Shown: positions 36,145 to 45,009, counted from the stretch's first letter. The stretch is 64,000 bases of DNA from Blautia sp. SC05B48 (GCF_005848555.1 NZ_CP040518.1:2479001-2543000); one strand, 5' to 3'. A program made the numbers and translations. The notes: generated by a model not told the origin, from the letters alone.

Positions 36145-36930
36145 ATGATCGACATTGCACATGCAAAACAGGAATTCGAAAAATATCTGGATGAGTACGA
36201 CCGGGAGGATGAACAGATCTATCTGAAGATCGTACATACCTATGGAGTGGTGAAATACGCAGGAGAGATCGCCAGAAAAATGGAATGTTCCGATGAAGAT
36301 GTGGAACTTGCGGAGCTGATCGGTCTGCTTCATGATATTGGCCGTTTTGAGCAGATCCGTAGATTTCACAGCTTTGAGCCGGGGACCATGGATCATGCAG
36401 TGTTCGGTGCAGAACTTCTTTTCGGGGAGGAGAAGCTGATCCGGCGCTTCGTGAAGGATGATAAATTTGATGAACTGATCGATGCAGCAATTCGGAAACA
36501 CAGTGATTTCAAACTGGAAGGAATCCACGATGCCAGAACACTTTTCCATGCAAAATTGATCCGTGATGCCGATAAGCTGGATAATTGCCGGGTGAAGCTG
36601 GAGGCGTCAATAGAAGCCATGCTTGGTGTATCAGAAGAGACTGCTGGGGAAGGGCTGATCTCACCGGCAGTGTGGGAATCCTGTCTCAGAAGAGAATCCG
36701 TGTTATCCTCAGACAGACATGTGCCGGTGGATTACTGGGTATCTTATCTTGCTCAGTATTATGATATTAATTTTCCTGAGACCTGTGAGATCATCGAAGA
36801 AGAGGATTATATCACCAGGATCGCAGGCCGGCTGACTTACCGGGAGCAGGATACCAGAACTAAGATTCATATTCTCACAGAAGATCTGAACAGATATCTG
36901 GAGATGCCGGCTGTGTCTGTGAAGGAATAG
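36145..36930 (+). CDS. HD-domain phosphohydrolase-like protein
   Basis: About 261 aa. The HD-domain metal ligands are in KIVHTYGVVKYAGEIA (His) and LLHDIGRFEQIRR (HD), with a further His in DHAVFGAELL and IRDADKLDN (Asp). The family hydrolyses nucleotides or other phosphomonoesters; the substrate is unknown. ATG 36145 is chosen with AAGGGATG upstream; a GTG at 36100 would overlap the promoter-like TATAAT at about 36084. It is followed by repeat copy C. Confidence 0.85.
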   Translation: MIDIAHAKQEFEKYLDEYDREDEQIYLKIVHTYGVVKYAGEIARKMECSDEDVELAELIGLLHDIGRFEQIRRFHSFEPGTMDHAVFGAELLFGEEKLIRRFVKDDKFDELIDAAIRKHSDFKLEGIHDARTLFHAKLIRDADKLDNCRVKLEASIEAMLGVSEETAGEGLISPAVWESCLRRESVLSSDRHVPVDYWVSYLAQYYDINFPETCEIIEEEDYITRIAGRLTYREQDTRTKIHILTEDLNRYLEMPAVSVKE

Positions 36931-36940
36931 GATCATAGCA

Positions 36941-37085
36941 GTTACTGTTCACAGGTAATGTCCCGCGAGGTGTTTTTTGTGAGCGAAGATCACAGAAAAC
37001 CCGAGACATACCGCGCGAATTTATGCGATTAGCATAAATTCTGTGCATCGCGAAGCGTGTTACTGAGAACGGAGTGAGCAGTAAC
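36941..37085. repeat. Copy C: 145-bp palindromic element with terminal inverted repeats
   Basis: GTTACTGTTCAC (36941-36952) and GTGAGCAGTAAC (37074-37085) are terminal inverted repeats (11 of 12). Inside are an imperfect inverted repeat (ATGTC..GTGTTTTTTGTGA with TCACAGAAAACCCGAGACAT) and the perfect 10-bp stem GAATTTATGC (37017-37026)/GCATAAATTC (37032-37041). The ATCGCGAAGCGTGTTACTGA block shared with copies A and B follows. It contains no gene and fills the left part of the 598-bp gap between the HD gene and proS. Confidence 0.88.
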
Positions 37086-37123
37086 TCATAGCAGAAAGAC
37101 TTGTTATATTTTTTTGTTTGGGG

Positions 37124-37152
37124 TTGACTTTGAGGCGGTTTTCACCTAAAAT
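37124..37152 (+). promoter_or_regulatory. Putative sigma-A promoter of the proS leader
   Basis: TTGACT (37124-37129), a 17-nt spacer and TAAAAT (37147-37152), 39 bp past repeat copy C. Confidence 0.7.
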
Positions 37153-37159
37153 ATATCAG

Positions 37160-37396
37160 AGATACGGCGATGATGAGAATAGTACACAGGGAATTATCTC
37201 AGAGAGGGATCTACTTTGGTGGAAGGATCCTGTGCGTGAACTGTGGAACCGGCCTCGGAGCTCTGCGTGATTGAAGCGTGGCGTGTGTTTCCGGCGTTAA
37301 CGGGTGTTGAGAGAACAGCTTTTCTGGCTGTTAACTGGGGTGGTACCGCCGAAGTCATTCGGTCCCTTGTGAGGGATCCGGAGGGCTTATTTTTTT
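37160..37396 (+). promoter_or_regulatory. T-box riboswitch of proS
   Basis: The T-box core TGGTACCGCC (37341-37350) lies in GGGGTGGTACCGCCGAAG. The terminator hairpin AAGTC..GGTCCCT / AGGGATCC..GGCTT ends in a T-run at about 37389-37396. The leader before it has T-box-like stem features (GAACTGTGG, GAGAACAGC). tRNA-Pro starvation would turn proS on. The specifier codon was not pinned down. Confidence 0.88.
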
Positions 37397-37528
37397 GTCC
37401 GTAAAACGGGACTGTAAATGCAGTGTACGGTTTATGGGACAGAAGAGCGAGCCGGAAGGATTCCGGATTGCTGTGGCTGCCTGACAGCCGGCAATATGTA
37501 ACAGATCACAAGAAAAAGGAGATTTATC

Positions 37529-38968
37529 ATGGCAAAAGAAAAGAAATTAGTACAGGCCATCACATCTATGGATGAGGATTTTGCTCAGTGGTATACAGAC
37601 GTTGTTAAGAAGGCTGAGCTTTGTGGCTATACAAGTGTTAAGGGCTGTATGGCGATCAAACCTGCAGGTTATGCGATCTGGGAGAATATCCAGCATGAGC
37701 TTGACCGCAGATTCAAAGAGACCGGTGTAGAGAATGTTTACATGCCGATCTTTATTCCAGAGTCTCTTCTTGATAAAGAGAAAGATCATGTAGAAGGTTT
37801 TGCTCCGGAGGTTGCATGGGTGACTCATGGCGGCCTTGATCCGCTGCAGGAGAGACTTTGCGTGCGTCCGACTTCTGAGACTCTGTTCTGCGATTTCTAC
37901 CAGAAAGAGATCCAGTCCCACAGAGATCTTCCAAAGGTATATAATCAGTGGTGTTCCGTTGTACGCTGGGAGAAGACAACACGTCCCTTCCTTCGTTCCA
38001 GAGAGTTTCTGTGGCAGGAGGGACATACTGCTCACGCAACAGCTGAGGAAGCGGAGCAGCGTACCATCCAGATGCTGAACATCTATGCAGACTTCTGCGA
38101 GGAAGTTCTTGCGATTCCGGTCATCAAAGGCCAGAAGACAGATAAAGAGAAATTTGCAGGTGCTGAGGCTACTTACACCATCGAATCTCTGATGCACGAC
38201 GGTAAGGCTCTCCAGTCCGGTACAAGCCATAACTTCGGAGATGGCTTTGCCAAAGCATTCGGAATCCAGTACACAGATAAAGATAACACACTGAAATATG
38301 TTCACCAGACATCCTGGGGAATGACAACCCGTATGATCGGTGCTATCATCATGGTTCACGGTGATAACAGCGGACTTGTTCTTCCTCCGAGGATCGCTCC
38401 GGTACAGACTGTGATCATCCCGATCCAGCAGCGTAAAGAGGGCGTTATGGAGAAGGCTGACGAGCTTCTTGCAGCACTGAAGGCAGCAGGTATCCGTGCA
38501 AAGGTTGATGCGACAGACAAGAGCCCGGGATTCAAGTTTGCTGAGCAGGAGATGCGTGGTATCCCGCTTCGTGTGGAATGTGGACCGAAGGATATCGAGA
38601 ACGGCCAGGCAGTTCTCTGCAGAAGAGATACCCGTGAGAAATACACAGTATCCTTCGAGGAGCTTGCAGATAAGGTAAAAGAGCTTCTGGATACCATTCA
38701 GCATGATATGCTGGAGCGCGCACGTGCACACAGAGAGGCGCATACTTATGTAGCAAAGAATTATGAGGAGTTTGGCGAGATCATCAACAGCAAGCCTGGC
38801 TTTATCAAAGCTATGTGGTGTGGAGATCGTGCATGTGAGGACAAGATCAAGGAAGATTTCCAGGCAACATCCAGATGTATGCCGTTTGAGCAGGAGCAGT
38901 TAAGCGACGTTTGCGTATGCTGTGGAAAACCGGCTAAGAAGATGGTTTACTGGGGACGCGCATACTAA
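37529..38968 (+). CDS. proS: Prolyl-tRNA synthetase, archaeal/eukaryotic type
   Basis: A 479-aa class II synthetase of ProS type 3 (no editing insertion, C-terminal Zn-type domain with [10 protein letters not shown]). Motif 2 has [18 protein letters not shown]; motif 3 has [20 protein letters not shown]. Bacterial-type ProS is about 570 aa with an editing domain, so this shorter enzyme relies on other proofreading, if any. AAAAAGGAG precedes the ATG. Controlled by the T-box leader. Confidence 0.96.
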   Translation: MAKEKKLVQAITSMDEDFAQWYTDVVKKAELCGYTSVKGCMAIKPAGYAIWENIQHELDRRFKETGVENVYMPIFIPESLLDKEKDHVEGFAPEVAWVTHGGLDPLQERLCVRPTSETLFCDFYQKEIQSHRDLPKVYNQWCSVVRWEKTTRPFLRSREFLWQEGHTAHATAEEAEQRTIQMLNIYADFCEEVLAIPVIKGQKTDKEKFAGAEATYTIESLMHDGKALQSGTSHNFGDGFAKAFGIQYTDKDNTLKYVHQTSWGMTTRMIGAIIMVHGDNSGLVLPPRIAPVQTVIIPIQQRKEGVMEKADELLAALKAAGIRAKVDATDKSPGFKFAEQEMRGIPLRVECGPKDIENGQAVLCRRDTREKYTVSFEELADKVKELLDTIQHDMLERARAHREAHTYVAKNYEEFGEIINSKPGFIKAMWCGDRACEDKIKEDFQATSRCMPFEQEQLSDVCVCCGKPAKKMVYWGRAY

Positions 38969-39023
38969 AAAATATAGCAGGCCACTTCAAAAAAAGTGGG
39001 ACGATCATATTGTAGAAACAATG

Positions 39024-39050
39024 GCGGGGCAAAATATGCTCCGCTGTTTT
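39024..39050 (+). terminator. Terminator after proS
   Basis: GCGGGGCA (39024-39031) pairs with TGCTCCGC (39037-39044), then TGTTTTTA. A second small stem (CCACTT/AAGTGG) lies at about 38982-39000. Confidence 0.7.
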
Positions 39051-39145
39051 TATGAATCTATGTTATAATAGCGTTAAGGAAAACATATCAGAATATTATT
39101 CGGCTGCTGACATGGAGCTAACACAGCGAAATGTAAACGTGTTTT

Positions 39146-39173
39146 GAACGCAGATCGCGAAGCGACTGCGTTC
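39146..39173. repeat. Near-perfect hairpin upstream of cca
   Basis: GAACGCAG-A-TCGC-GAA-GCGA-CTGCGTTC, a 12-bp stem with one bulge. It contains the ATCGCGAAGCG core found in the dispersed repeats. The hairpin GCGGATTGCGAATGTCCGC follows at 39190-39208, matching the copy at 2537. Together they occupy much of the 276-bp gap. Confidence 0.6.
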
Positions 39174-39244
39174 ATGAGCAAGTAGCGAAGCGGATTGCGA
39201 ATGTCCGCTTTACCGGACAGCAGCGATCATCAAGAGGAGTTATT

Positions 39245-40585
39245 ATGACGATTAACATACCACAAAAAGCAGAACAGATCCTGCGTACTCTCAATGAAGC
39301 CGGCTATGAGGCATATGTTGTTGGCGGCTGTGTCCGGGATTCCATCCTGAACCGGGTGCCTGGGGACTGGGATATCACTACCTCCGCACTTCCGGAGCAG
39401 GTGAAGGCGCTTTTTCACAGAACTGTAGATACGGGGATTCAGCATGGAACAGTAACTGTAATGATGGGCAAAGAGGGCTTTGAGGTGACAACCTACCGTG
39501 TAGACGGAGAATATCATGACGGCCGCCACCCGGATGCTGTGACCTTTACCAGAAGTCTTGAGGAAGATCTGAAACGAAGAGATTTTACCATTAACGCCAT
39601 GGCTTATCATCCGGGGCATGGACTGGTGGATCTGTTTGGCGGAATGGAGGATATCAATAGGAAGATCATCCGTTGTGTCGGGGATCCGGTGGAACGTTTT
39701 ACAGAGGATGCTCTTCGGATGCTCCGTGCAGTGCGTTTTTCCGCACAGCTTGGTTTTACTGTGGAGGAGAATACGAAAGCGGCACTGGCGCGGATGTCGG
39801 GGAACCTGGAGCATGTCAGTGCAGAGCGTATCCAGACAGAGCTTGTAAAGCTTCTGGTATCCGATCATCCGGATTACCTCCGGACAGCCTGGGAGACAGG
39901 CCTTACCCGGGAATTTCTTCCGGAATTTGATGCCTGTATGGAAACAGCGCAGAATACCCCCCATCACTGCTGCAGCGTAGGCGAGCACATCCTGAAAAGC
40001 CTTACGGAGATCGAGAATGACAGGCTTCTTCGTATCACCATGCTTCTTCATGACATTGCCAAGCCGGTTGTAAAAAAGACAGATGAGAATGGAAGAGACC
40101 ACTTTAAGACTCACGGACCGGCAGGCGAAAAGCTGGCAGGAAAGATCCTGCGCCGTCTGAAATTTGATAATGTAACGATCCGAAATACCTGTCGTCTGAT
40201 CCGGTATCATGATCTTCGTCCCACTCCGGACGCCGAGGATGTGCGGAGAGCTGTGAATCTTATCGGAGAAGAGCTTTTTCCGCTGTATCTGAAAGTGCAG
40301 AAGGCAGATCTTTTATCCCAGAGTACTTACAAGAGGGAGGAGAAGCTGGCACGGTTAGGCGGTGTGACGGAAGCTTATCAGGGGATCCTTGAAAGAGGAG
40401 AATGTACATCCCTGAAAACCCTGGCAGTTTCCGGAAAGGATCTTATAAAGGCAGGACATCCGGCCGGACCGGCACTGGGAGCGCTGCTCGAAAGACTTCT
40501 TGACTGTGTGCTGAAAGATCCAACCCTTAATACAAAAGAAAAACTTCTTGAAACAGCAGAAAAAGACAGCATAAAAACCGAATAG
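39245..40585 (+). CDS. cca: CCA tRNA nucleotidyltransferase
   Basis: Class II nucleotidyltransferase that builds or repairs the 3'-CCA end of tRNA, 446 aa. The catalytic motif is YVVGGCVRDSILNR then DWDITTSA (metal-binding DxD). The template segment is RRDFTINAMAYHP; the helical C-terminal part includes an HD-like domain (MLLHDIAKP, YHDLR). It may also act on poly(A) or as a phosphatase. AGAGGAG precedes the ATG. Confidence 0.93.
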   Translation: MTINIPQKAEQILRTLNEAGYEAYVVGGCVRDSILNRVPGDWDITTSALPEQVKALFHRTVDTGIQHGTVTVMMGKEGFEVTTYRVDGEYHDGRHPDAVTFTRSLEEDLKRRDFTINAMAYHPGHGLVDLFGGMEDINRKIIRCVGDPVERFTEDALRMLRAVRFSAQLGFTVEENTKAALARMSGNLEHVSAERIQTELVKLLVSDHPDYLRTAWETGLTREFLPEFDACMETAQNTPHHCCSVGEHILKSLTEIENDRLLRITMLLHDIAKPVVKKTDENGRDHFKTHGPAGEKLAGKILRRLKFDNVTIRNTCRLIRYHDLRPTPDAEDVRRAVNLIGEELFPLYLKVQKADLLSQSTYKREEKLARLGGVTEAYQGILERGECTSLKTLAVSGKDLIKAGHPAGPALGALLERLLDCVLKDPTLNTKEKLLETAEKDSIKTE

Positions 40586-40597
40586 AATAACAAAAAT

Positions 40598-40646
40598 CCC
40601 CCCTGCATAAGATAGAACGTAAAATAAGGCAGGGGGGAACTTTTTT
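40598..40646 (+). terminator. Terminator after cca, overlapping the next ribosome site
   Basis: CCCCCCTGC (40598-40606) pairs perfectly with GCAGGGGGG (40629-40637) across a 22-nt loop, then AACTTTTTT. The GGGGGG of the right arm is also the best ribosome site for the TTG start at 40645. Confidence 0.8.
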
Positions 40647-41619
40647 GTATGATTATGGTTTGAGCGTGCTGGAGCAGTATGAGCTTACGGCTTCATTCTC
40701 CGTCAGGGTGCGGGGGGCACTTCTGTGCCGGACAGAAAAAGGTCCGGTGATACTCCGGGAATTTCATGGCTCGGAAAAAAAGCTTTCCATGCAGCAGCAG
40801 CTTCTTGAAAAAATGAAGGAACAGAACTGTCTTGTGGACGCCTATCTCAGAAACAGGGAAGGTGTACTGGTAAGCAGGGACAAAGATTCTGTTCCATATA
40901 CTGCACAGGTCTGGTTTGAGGGACGAGAATGTGACACGAGATCCGAAAACGATATTTTAAAAAGCATCCGGACTCTGGCACAGATCCACAAGATCATGCA
41001 GCTTCCTGTGGAAATGGATTACGCGGGAAGAAATCTGCAGGAAGAATATATCCGGCATAATCAGGAAATGAAAAAAATACGCCGTTTTATCCGAAAAAAA
41101 GGAGCGGTCAATTCTTTTGAGAAAGATTATCTGAAAAGCGTGGAATGGTTTCTGCAAAAAGGAGAAGAAGCGGCAGCTATGCTGGAAACCACGGATTATA
41201 AAAATCTGCGGCAGCAGTCTCTTCAAAGCGGCAGTATCTGTCATGGCGAATATAATCAGCATAATGTGCTGATGCTTGGGAAAAACACAGCGGTGACGAA
41301 TTTCAGCCACTGGAGCTTTGATGTGCAGATGGCAGATCTGTACCGCTTTATGCGGAAAATCCTGGAGAAATACAGCTGGGATCTGCACCTCGCGCAGAAG
41401 ATGCTTTCTGAATATGATTCCGTGCGGCCGCTCTCAGAGTCTGAGTGGCAGAACCTGAGAGTCCGGTTCTGTTATCCGGAAAAATACTGGAAACTGGCAA
41501 ACCATTATTATACACATAACAAGGCTGTGATCTCCGGAAAAAATGTGGAAAAGCTGAGAACCCTGATTTATCAGAAAAAACAGTGGGAGGAATTTTCAAA
41601 ACAGTGCTTCAGACAGTAA
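40645..41619 (+). CDS. CotS-like phosphotransferase-fold protein, probable pseudokinase
   Basis: A 324-aa protein of the aminoglycoside-phosphotransferase/CotS spore-coat family. The catalytic loop reads CHGEYNQHNVL (HGE at residues 200-202), where active members have HGD. The metal-binding DFD/DFE segment reads TNFSHWSFD (Asn at 219). Both catalytic Asp residues are thus changed, so kinase activity is unlikely. A structural spore-coat role fits the family and the sporulation-rich region (inference). The TTG start has GGGGGG seven bases upstream, inside a terminator hairpin. Confidence 0.72.
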   Translation: MYDYGLSVLEQYELTASFSVRVRGALLCRTEKGPVILREFHGSEKKLSMQQQLLEKMKEQNCLVDAYLRNREGVLVSRDKDSVPYTAQVWFEGRECDTRSENDILKSIRTLAQIHKIMQLPVEMDYAGRNLQEEYIRHNQEMKKIRRFIRKKGAVNSFEKDYLKSVEWFLQKGEEAAAMLETTDYKNLRQQSLQSGSICHGEYNQHNVLMLGKNTAVTNFSHWSFDVQMADLYRFMRKILEKYSWDLHLAQKMLSEYDSVRPLSESEWQNLRVRFCYPEKYWKLANHYYTHNKAVISGKNVEKLRTLIYQKKQWEEFSKQCFRQ

Positions 41620-41717
41620 TGATTCTGAATGTAACGAAAACAAAACTTCCCTTTTTCTGAAAATTGTTATATAATACTAAGTATCTTATATAAAGAAACA
41701 GGGAGGTATTTTGGAAC

Positions 41718-43451
41718 ATGGATTATAAAGAAATCTATAATCAGTGGCTTGAAAACCCATACTTTGATGAGGCGACAAAGGAAGAACTGAAAGCGATCAA
41801 AGACGACGAAAATGAGATCAAAGAGCGTTTTTATATGGATCTTGAGTTTGGTACGGCAGGCCTGCGTGGTATCATCGGCGCAGGTACCAACCGTATGAAT
41901 ATTTATGTGGTAAGAAGAGCGACCCAGGGGCTTGCCAACTATATTGCCAAGGTTGACAAGAAATCTCAGGGAGTTGCCATCGCATATGATTCCCGTCATA
42001 TGTCACCGGAGTTTGCCCAGGAAGCAGCACTTTGCCTGGCAGCAAACGGAATCAAGGCTTATATCTTTGAGACACTTCGTCCGACACCGGAGCTTTCCTT
42101 TGCAGTACGTCATCTGGGCTGTGTGGCAGGTATCAACGTAACAGCCAGCCACAATCCTCCGGAATACAATGGATACAAGGTTTACTGGGAGGACGGCGCG
42201 CAGATCACACCACCTCATGATTCCGGTATCATGGGCGAGGTAAAGGCAATCTCCGACTGGAATACCGTAAAGACCATGGATAAGGAAGAAGCAGTAAAGG
42301 CAGGACTTTTCGAAGTGATCGGACAGGCTGTCGATGACGCTTACATGGAAGAGCTTAAGAAACAGATCATCCATATGGATGCGATCCAGGCAGAGGGCAA
42401 GAACCTGAAGATCGTTTACACACCTCTTCACGGAACCGGCAATATTCCGGCCAGAAGGATCCTTAAGGAGCTTGGATTTGAGAATGTATATGTAGTACCG
42501 GAGCAGGAGCTTCCGAATGGGGATTTCCCGACAGTCAGCTATCCGAACCCGGAGGCAGCAGAGGCATTTGAGCTTGGCCTGAAGCTTGCGAAGGAAGTGG
42601 ATGCAGACATCGTACTTGCTACAGATCCGGATGCAGACCGTCTTGGCGTTCGCGTAAAGGACAAAAACGGAGAGTATCATGATCTTACGGGCAACATGTC
42701 CGGATGCCTTCTTGCAAACTATGAGCTGAGCCAGAGAAAGGCTGTAAACGGAAGCCTTCCGGAGGACGGAGCTCTTGTAAAGACTATCGTTACAACAAAC
42801 CTGGCAGATGCTATTGCCAAGGGATACAACGTGAAGCTTATCGAAGTGCTTACCGGATTCAAATACATCGGACAGCAGATCCTCGGATTTGAGAACAGTG
42901 GCAAGGGTACATATCTTTTCGGATTTGAGGAGAGCTACGGCTGCCTGATCGGAACCTATGCAAGAGACAAGGATGCCATTGTTGCTACCATGGCACTTTG
43001 CGAAGCTGCTGCTTACTATAAGACACAGGGCAAGACTCTCTGGGATGCAATGATCGATATGTATGAGGAGTTCGGCTACTATAAGGATGCCATCCAGGCA
43101 GTTACCATGAAAGGTATCGAGGGACTTCAGAAGATCCAGGAGATCATGACAACACTTCGTCAGAATCCGCCTGCCGAGTTTGCCGGACATAAGGTGACTG
43201 CTGTACGTGACTACAAGCTGGACGAGATCACAGATCTTGCAACAGGTGAGAAGAAGCCGACAGGACTTCCGAATTCCAATGTTCTCTACTATGAGCTTAC
43301 CGATGATGCATGGGTTTGCGTAAGACCGTCCGGAACAGAGCCTAAGGTTAAATTTTATTATGGCGTTAAGGGAACATCTCTTGCAGATGCAGACGAGAAA
43401 TCCGATGCAATGGGCAAGGCTGTTCTTGAAATGGTTGATTCCATGAAATAA
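41718..43451 (+). CDS. Phosphoglucomutase/phosphomannomutase
   Basis: Alpha-D-phosphohexomutase, 577 aa (PgcA-like length), converting hexose 1- and 6-phosphates for glycan and UDP-glucose pathways. The phosphoserine loop is TASHNPPEYNGYK, the metal loop is DPDADRLGVRV, the sugar loop is GFEESYG and the phosphate-binding loop is RPSGTEPKVKFY. AGGGAGGTATTTTGGAAC precedes the ATG. A TATAAT lies about 45 bp upstream of the start. Confidence 0.95.
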   Translation: MDYKEIYNQWLENPYFDEATKEELKAIKDDENEIKERFYMDLEFGTAGLRGIIGAGTNRMNIYVVRRATQGLANYIAKVDKKSQGVAIAYDSRHMSPEFAQEAALCLAANGIKAYIFETLRPTPELSFAVRHLGCVAGINVTASHNPPEYNGYKVYWEDGAQITPPHDSGIMGEVKAISDWNTVKTMDKEEAVKAGLFEVIGQAVDDAYMEELKKQIIHMDAIQAEGKNLKIVYTPLHGTGNIPARRILKELGFENVYVVPEQELPNGDFPTVSYPNPEAAEAFELGLKLAKEVDADIVLATDPDADRLGVRVKDKNGEYHDLTGNMSGCLLANYELSQRKAVNGSLPEDGALVKTIVTTNLADAIAKGYNVKLIEVLTGFKYIGQQILGFENSGKGTYLFGFEESYGCLIGTYARDKDAIVATMALCEAAAYYKTQGKTLWDAMIDMYEEFGYYKDAIQAVTMKGIEGLQKIQEIMTTLRQNPPAEFAGHKVTAVRDYKLDEITDLATGEKKPTGLPNSNVLYYELTDDAWVCVRPSGTEPKVKFYYGVKGTSLADADEKSDAMGKAVLEMVDSMK

Positions 43452-43490
43452 TAAAATGGGTCACATTCCGCCTGTAATATGCGAAAAACC

Positions 43491-43519
43491 TTGACATTAT
43501 AAGCCAAAAGCGGTATATA
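43491..43519 (+). promoter_or_regulatory. Putative sigma-A promoter of the HU gene
   Basis: TTGACA (43491-43496), a 17-nt spacer and TATATA (43514-43519), 51 bp before the ATG. Confidence 0.8.
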
Positions 43520-43569
43520 TATAAAGCAAAGTCAAAAATAAGAGAACATCAATTATAGGAGGAAACACC

Positions 43570-43848
43570 ATGAATAAAACAGAGTTAGTGGCAGCAATGG
43601 CGAAAGACACCAATCTTTCCAGAAAAGATGTAGAAGCTGTTCTGAAATCTTTTATCGATGTTGTAACAGACGAACTGAAAAAAGGCGAGAAGATTCAGCT
43701 GGTTGGATTTGGAACTTTCGAAGTAAGCACAAGAGCTGCAAGAGAGGGAAGAAATCCTCAGACTGGTGAGACCATGACGATCGAGGCTTCCAAGTCTCCG
43801 AAGTTCAAAGCAGGAAAAGCTTTAAAGGACGTTGTCAACGGCAAATAA
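43570..43848 (+). CDS. hup: HU-family DNA-binding protein
   Basis: A 92-aa nucleoid protein starting MNKTELVAAMAKDTNLSRKD with the DNA-clamp arm FEVSTRAAREGRNPQTGETM and terminal KAGKALKDVVN. It bends and compacts DNA. AGGAGGAAACACC precedes the ATG. Confidence 0.97.
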   Translation: MNKTELVAAMAKDTNLSRKDVEAVLKSFIDVVTDELKKGEKIQLVGFGTFEVSTRAAREGRNPQTGETMTIEASKSPKFKAGKALKDVVNGK

Positions 43849-43871
43849 TCTGTTGGTTCAGAGTGATAACG

Positions 43872-43908
43872 GCAGGGGAAACCGGTTTTTGGTTTCCCCT
43901 GCTTTTTT
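43872..43908 (+). terminator. Terminator between hup and rqcP
   Basis: GCAGGGGAAACC (43872-43883) pairs perfectly with GGTTTCCCCTGC (43891-43902), then TTTTTT. The rqcP ribosome site AGGAGG starts immediately after (43909). Confidence 0.88.
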
Positions 43909-43921
43909 AGGAGGAAAAATT

Positions 43922-44161
43922 ATGCGTCTTGATAAATATCTGAAGGTATCCAGACTGATCAAACGCCGTACGGTGGCAAATGAAGCCTGCGATGCAGGAA
44001 GAGTTCTGGTCAATGACAAGCCGGCTAAGGCTTCTGTACAGGTAAAGACCGGTGACACTGTGGAGATTCAGTTTGGAAGCCGTAATGTAAAGGTTGAAGT
44101 CCTGGAAGTTAAGGAAACGGTAAAAAAAGATGAAGTGGAAAGCATGTTCCGCTATATCTGA
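43922..44161 (+). CDS. rqcP: S4-domain RNA-binding protein RqcP (YabO)
   Basis: A 79-aa S4-domain protein (MRLDKYLKVSRLIKRRTVAN and VLVNDKPAKASVQVKTGDTV). RqcP works with RqcH in ribosome quality control, stabilising tRNA during alanine tailing. ATG 43922 has AGGAGG upstream. It begins the conserved rqcP-yabP-divIC-spoIIE block. Confidence 0.92.
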   Translation: MRLDKYLKVSRLIKRRTVANEACDAGRVLVNDKPAKASVQVKTGDTVEIQFGSRNVKVEVLEVKETVKKDEVESMFRYI

Positions 44162-44251
44162 TGCAGGGACAGCTGCCGTTTGGGCGTGATGGTCTATTCC
44201 GGATGGATTTTTCATAAAATAAAAGAGAAATCATCCCCAGGGAGGTATGGA

Positions 44252-44533
44252 TTGGACGAGAAGAGAACGGCAGCATTTCACAGTCTGATGCTGGAGCGGC
44301 AGAAAGGTGGCACCATAACGGGAATCCGGGAGGTGATCTCTTTCGATGAAAAAGAAATACTGCTGCATACAGAGGAAGGAAAGTTATCCATAAAAGGCGA
44401 AGGACTTCATGTAAAACATCTTGATCTGAAAAGCGGGCAGTTTAGCCTGGAGGGAAAAATCGACAGTCTTACCTATCTTGGCAGGAAAAAAGACAAAAAA
44501 GAAGGATCCCTTTTAAAAAGACTGTTCCATTAA
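44252..44533 (+). CDS. yabP: Sporulation protein YabP
   Basis: A YabP/YqfC family protein of about 94 aa with a beta-rich core (LSIKGEGLHVKHLDLKSGQF). In Bacillus YabP belongs to the sigma-E regulon. The chosen TTG start at 44252 has GGGAGG (44240-44245) six bases upstream and gives the usual length; longer frames lack that site. In Bacillus, yabQ follows yabP; here divIC follows and no yabQ is present. Confidence 0.85.
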   Translation: MDEKRTAAFHSLMLERQKGGTITGIREVISFDEKEILLHTEEGKLSIKGEGLHVKHLDLKSGQFSLEGKIDSLTYLGRKKDKKEGSLLKRLFH

Positions 44534-44644
44534 AGCTAAAAAGACAGCAAACCGGTTGATATTTTTTTGAAGAAGTTGTAAAATCTGGATGTATAAGCTC
44601 GTAAAAGGTAAAGAGATCAGATCGTGTAAAAAAGGAGCAGCAGA

Positions 44645-44959
44645 TTGAAAAATCCAAAAAAGGGAAAAGAAAAAAAACGGATCGGATATAATTATCTTGG
44701 CATGGCGGGGATCATGGTGATCGCACTGGTGTTGCTGGGAAGCCTTATGCTGCAGAGTAAGACTCTGGAACGGCGCAGGGATTATTATGATTCCAAAGCT
44801 ACAGCACTGGAGAAGTCGATTGAAAGTGAGAAGGAACGTACCAAGGAGATCGAAGCAGAGAAAGAATATATGAAGACCGATGAATATGTGGAAGAGGCGG
44901 CTCGTGAGAAGCTGGGACTTGTGAAAGACAACGAGATCGTGTTTCAGGAAGAAAAATAG
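44645..44959 (+). CDS. divIC: Septum formation initiator (DivIC/FtsB-like)
   Basis: A 104-aa bitopic membrane protein. A short basic N-terminus is followed by a membrane segment (LGMAGIMVIALVLLGSLML, residues 15-33) and an outside coiled coil (EKSIESEKERTKEIEAEKEY). It partners with FtsL/DivIB in the division complex. The TTG start has AAGGAG at 44632-44637. DivIC is preferred over FtsL because of its place in the yabP-spoIIE block. Confidence 0.88.
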   Translation: MKNPKKGKEKKRIGYNYLGMAGIMVIALVLLGSLMLQSKTLERRRDYYDSKATALEKSIESEKERTKEIEAEKEYMKTDEYVEEAAREKLGLVKDNEIVFQEEK

Positions 44960-44974
44960 CTGAAAATCAAAGGT

Positions 44975-44981
44975 TTCGACG
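44975..44981 (-). promoter_or_regulatory. Putative Spo0A box upstream of spoIIE
   Basis: Reads CGTCGAA on the minus strand, six of seven matches to TGTCGAA, 28 bp upstream of the -35. Confidence 0.45.
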
Positions 44982-45009
44982 AAATTTTTTTTGACATTTT
45001 CGTGCGGCT

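Noticed and set aside
36931..37085. Possible insertion sequence remnant with transposase
   Set aside because: No reading frame with transposase motifs; the segment is a short palindromic repeat.
37547..38743. 398-codon minus-strand frame opposite proS
   Set aside because: Antisense shadow of a certain synthetase gene.
42003..43190. 395-codon minus-strand frame opposite the phosphohexomutase
   Set aside because: Antisense shadow; no motif or plausible start site.
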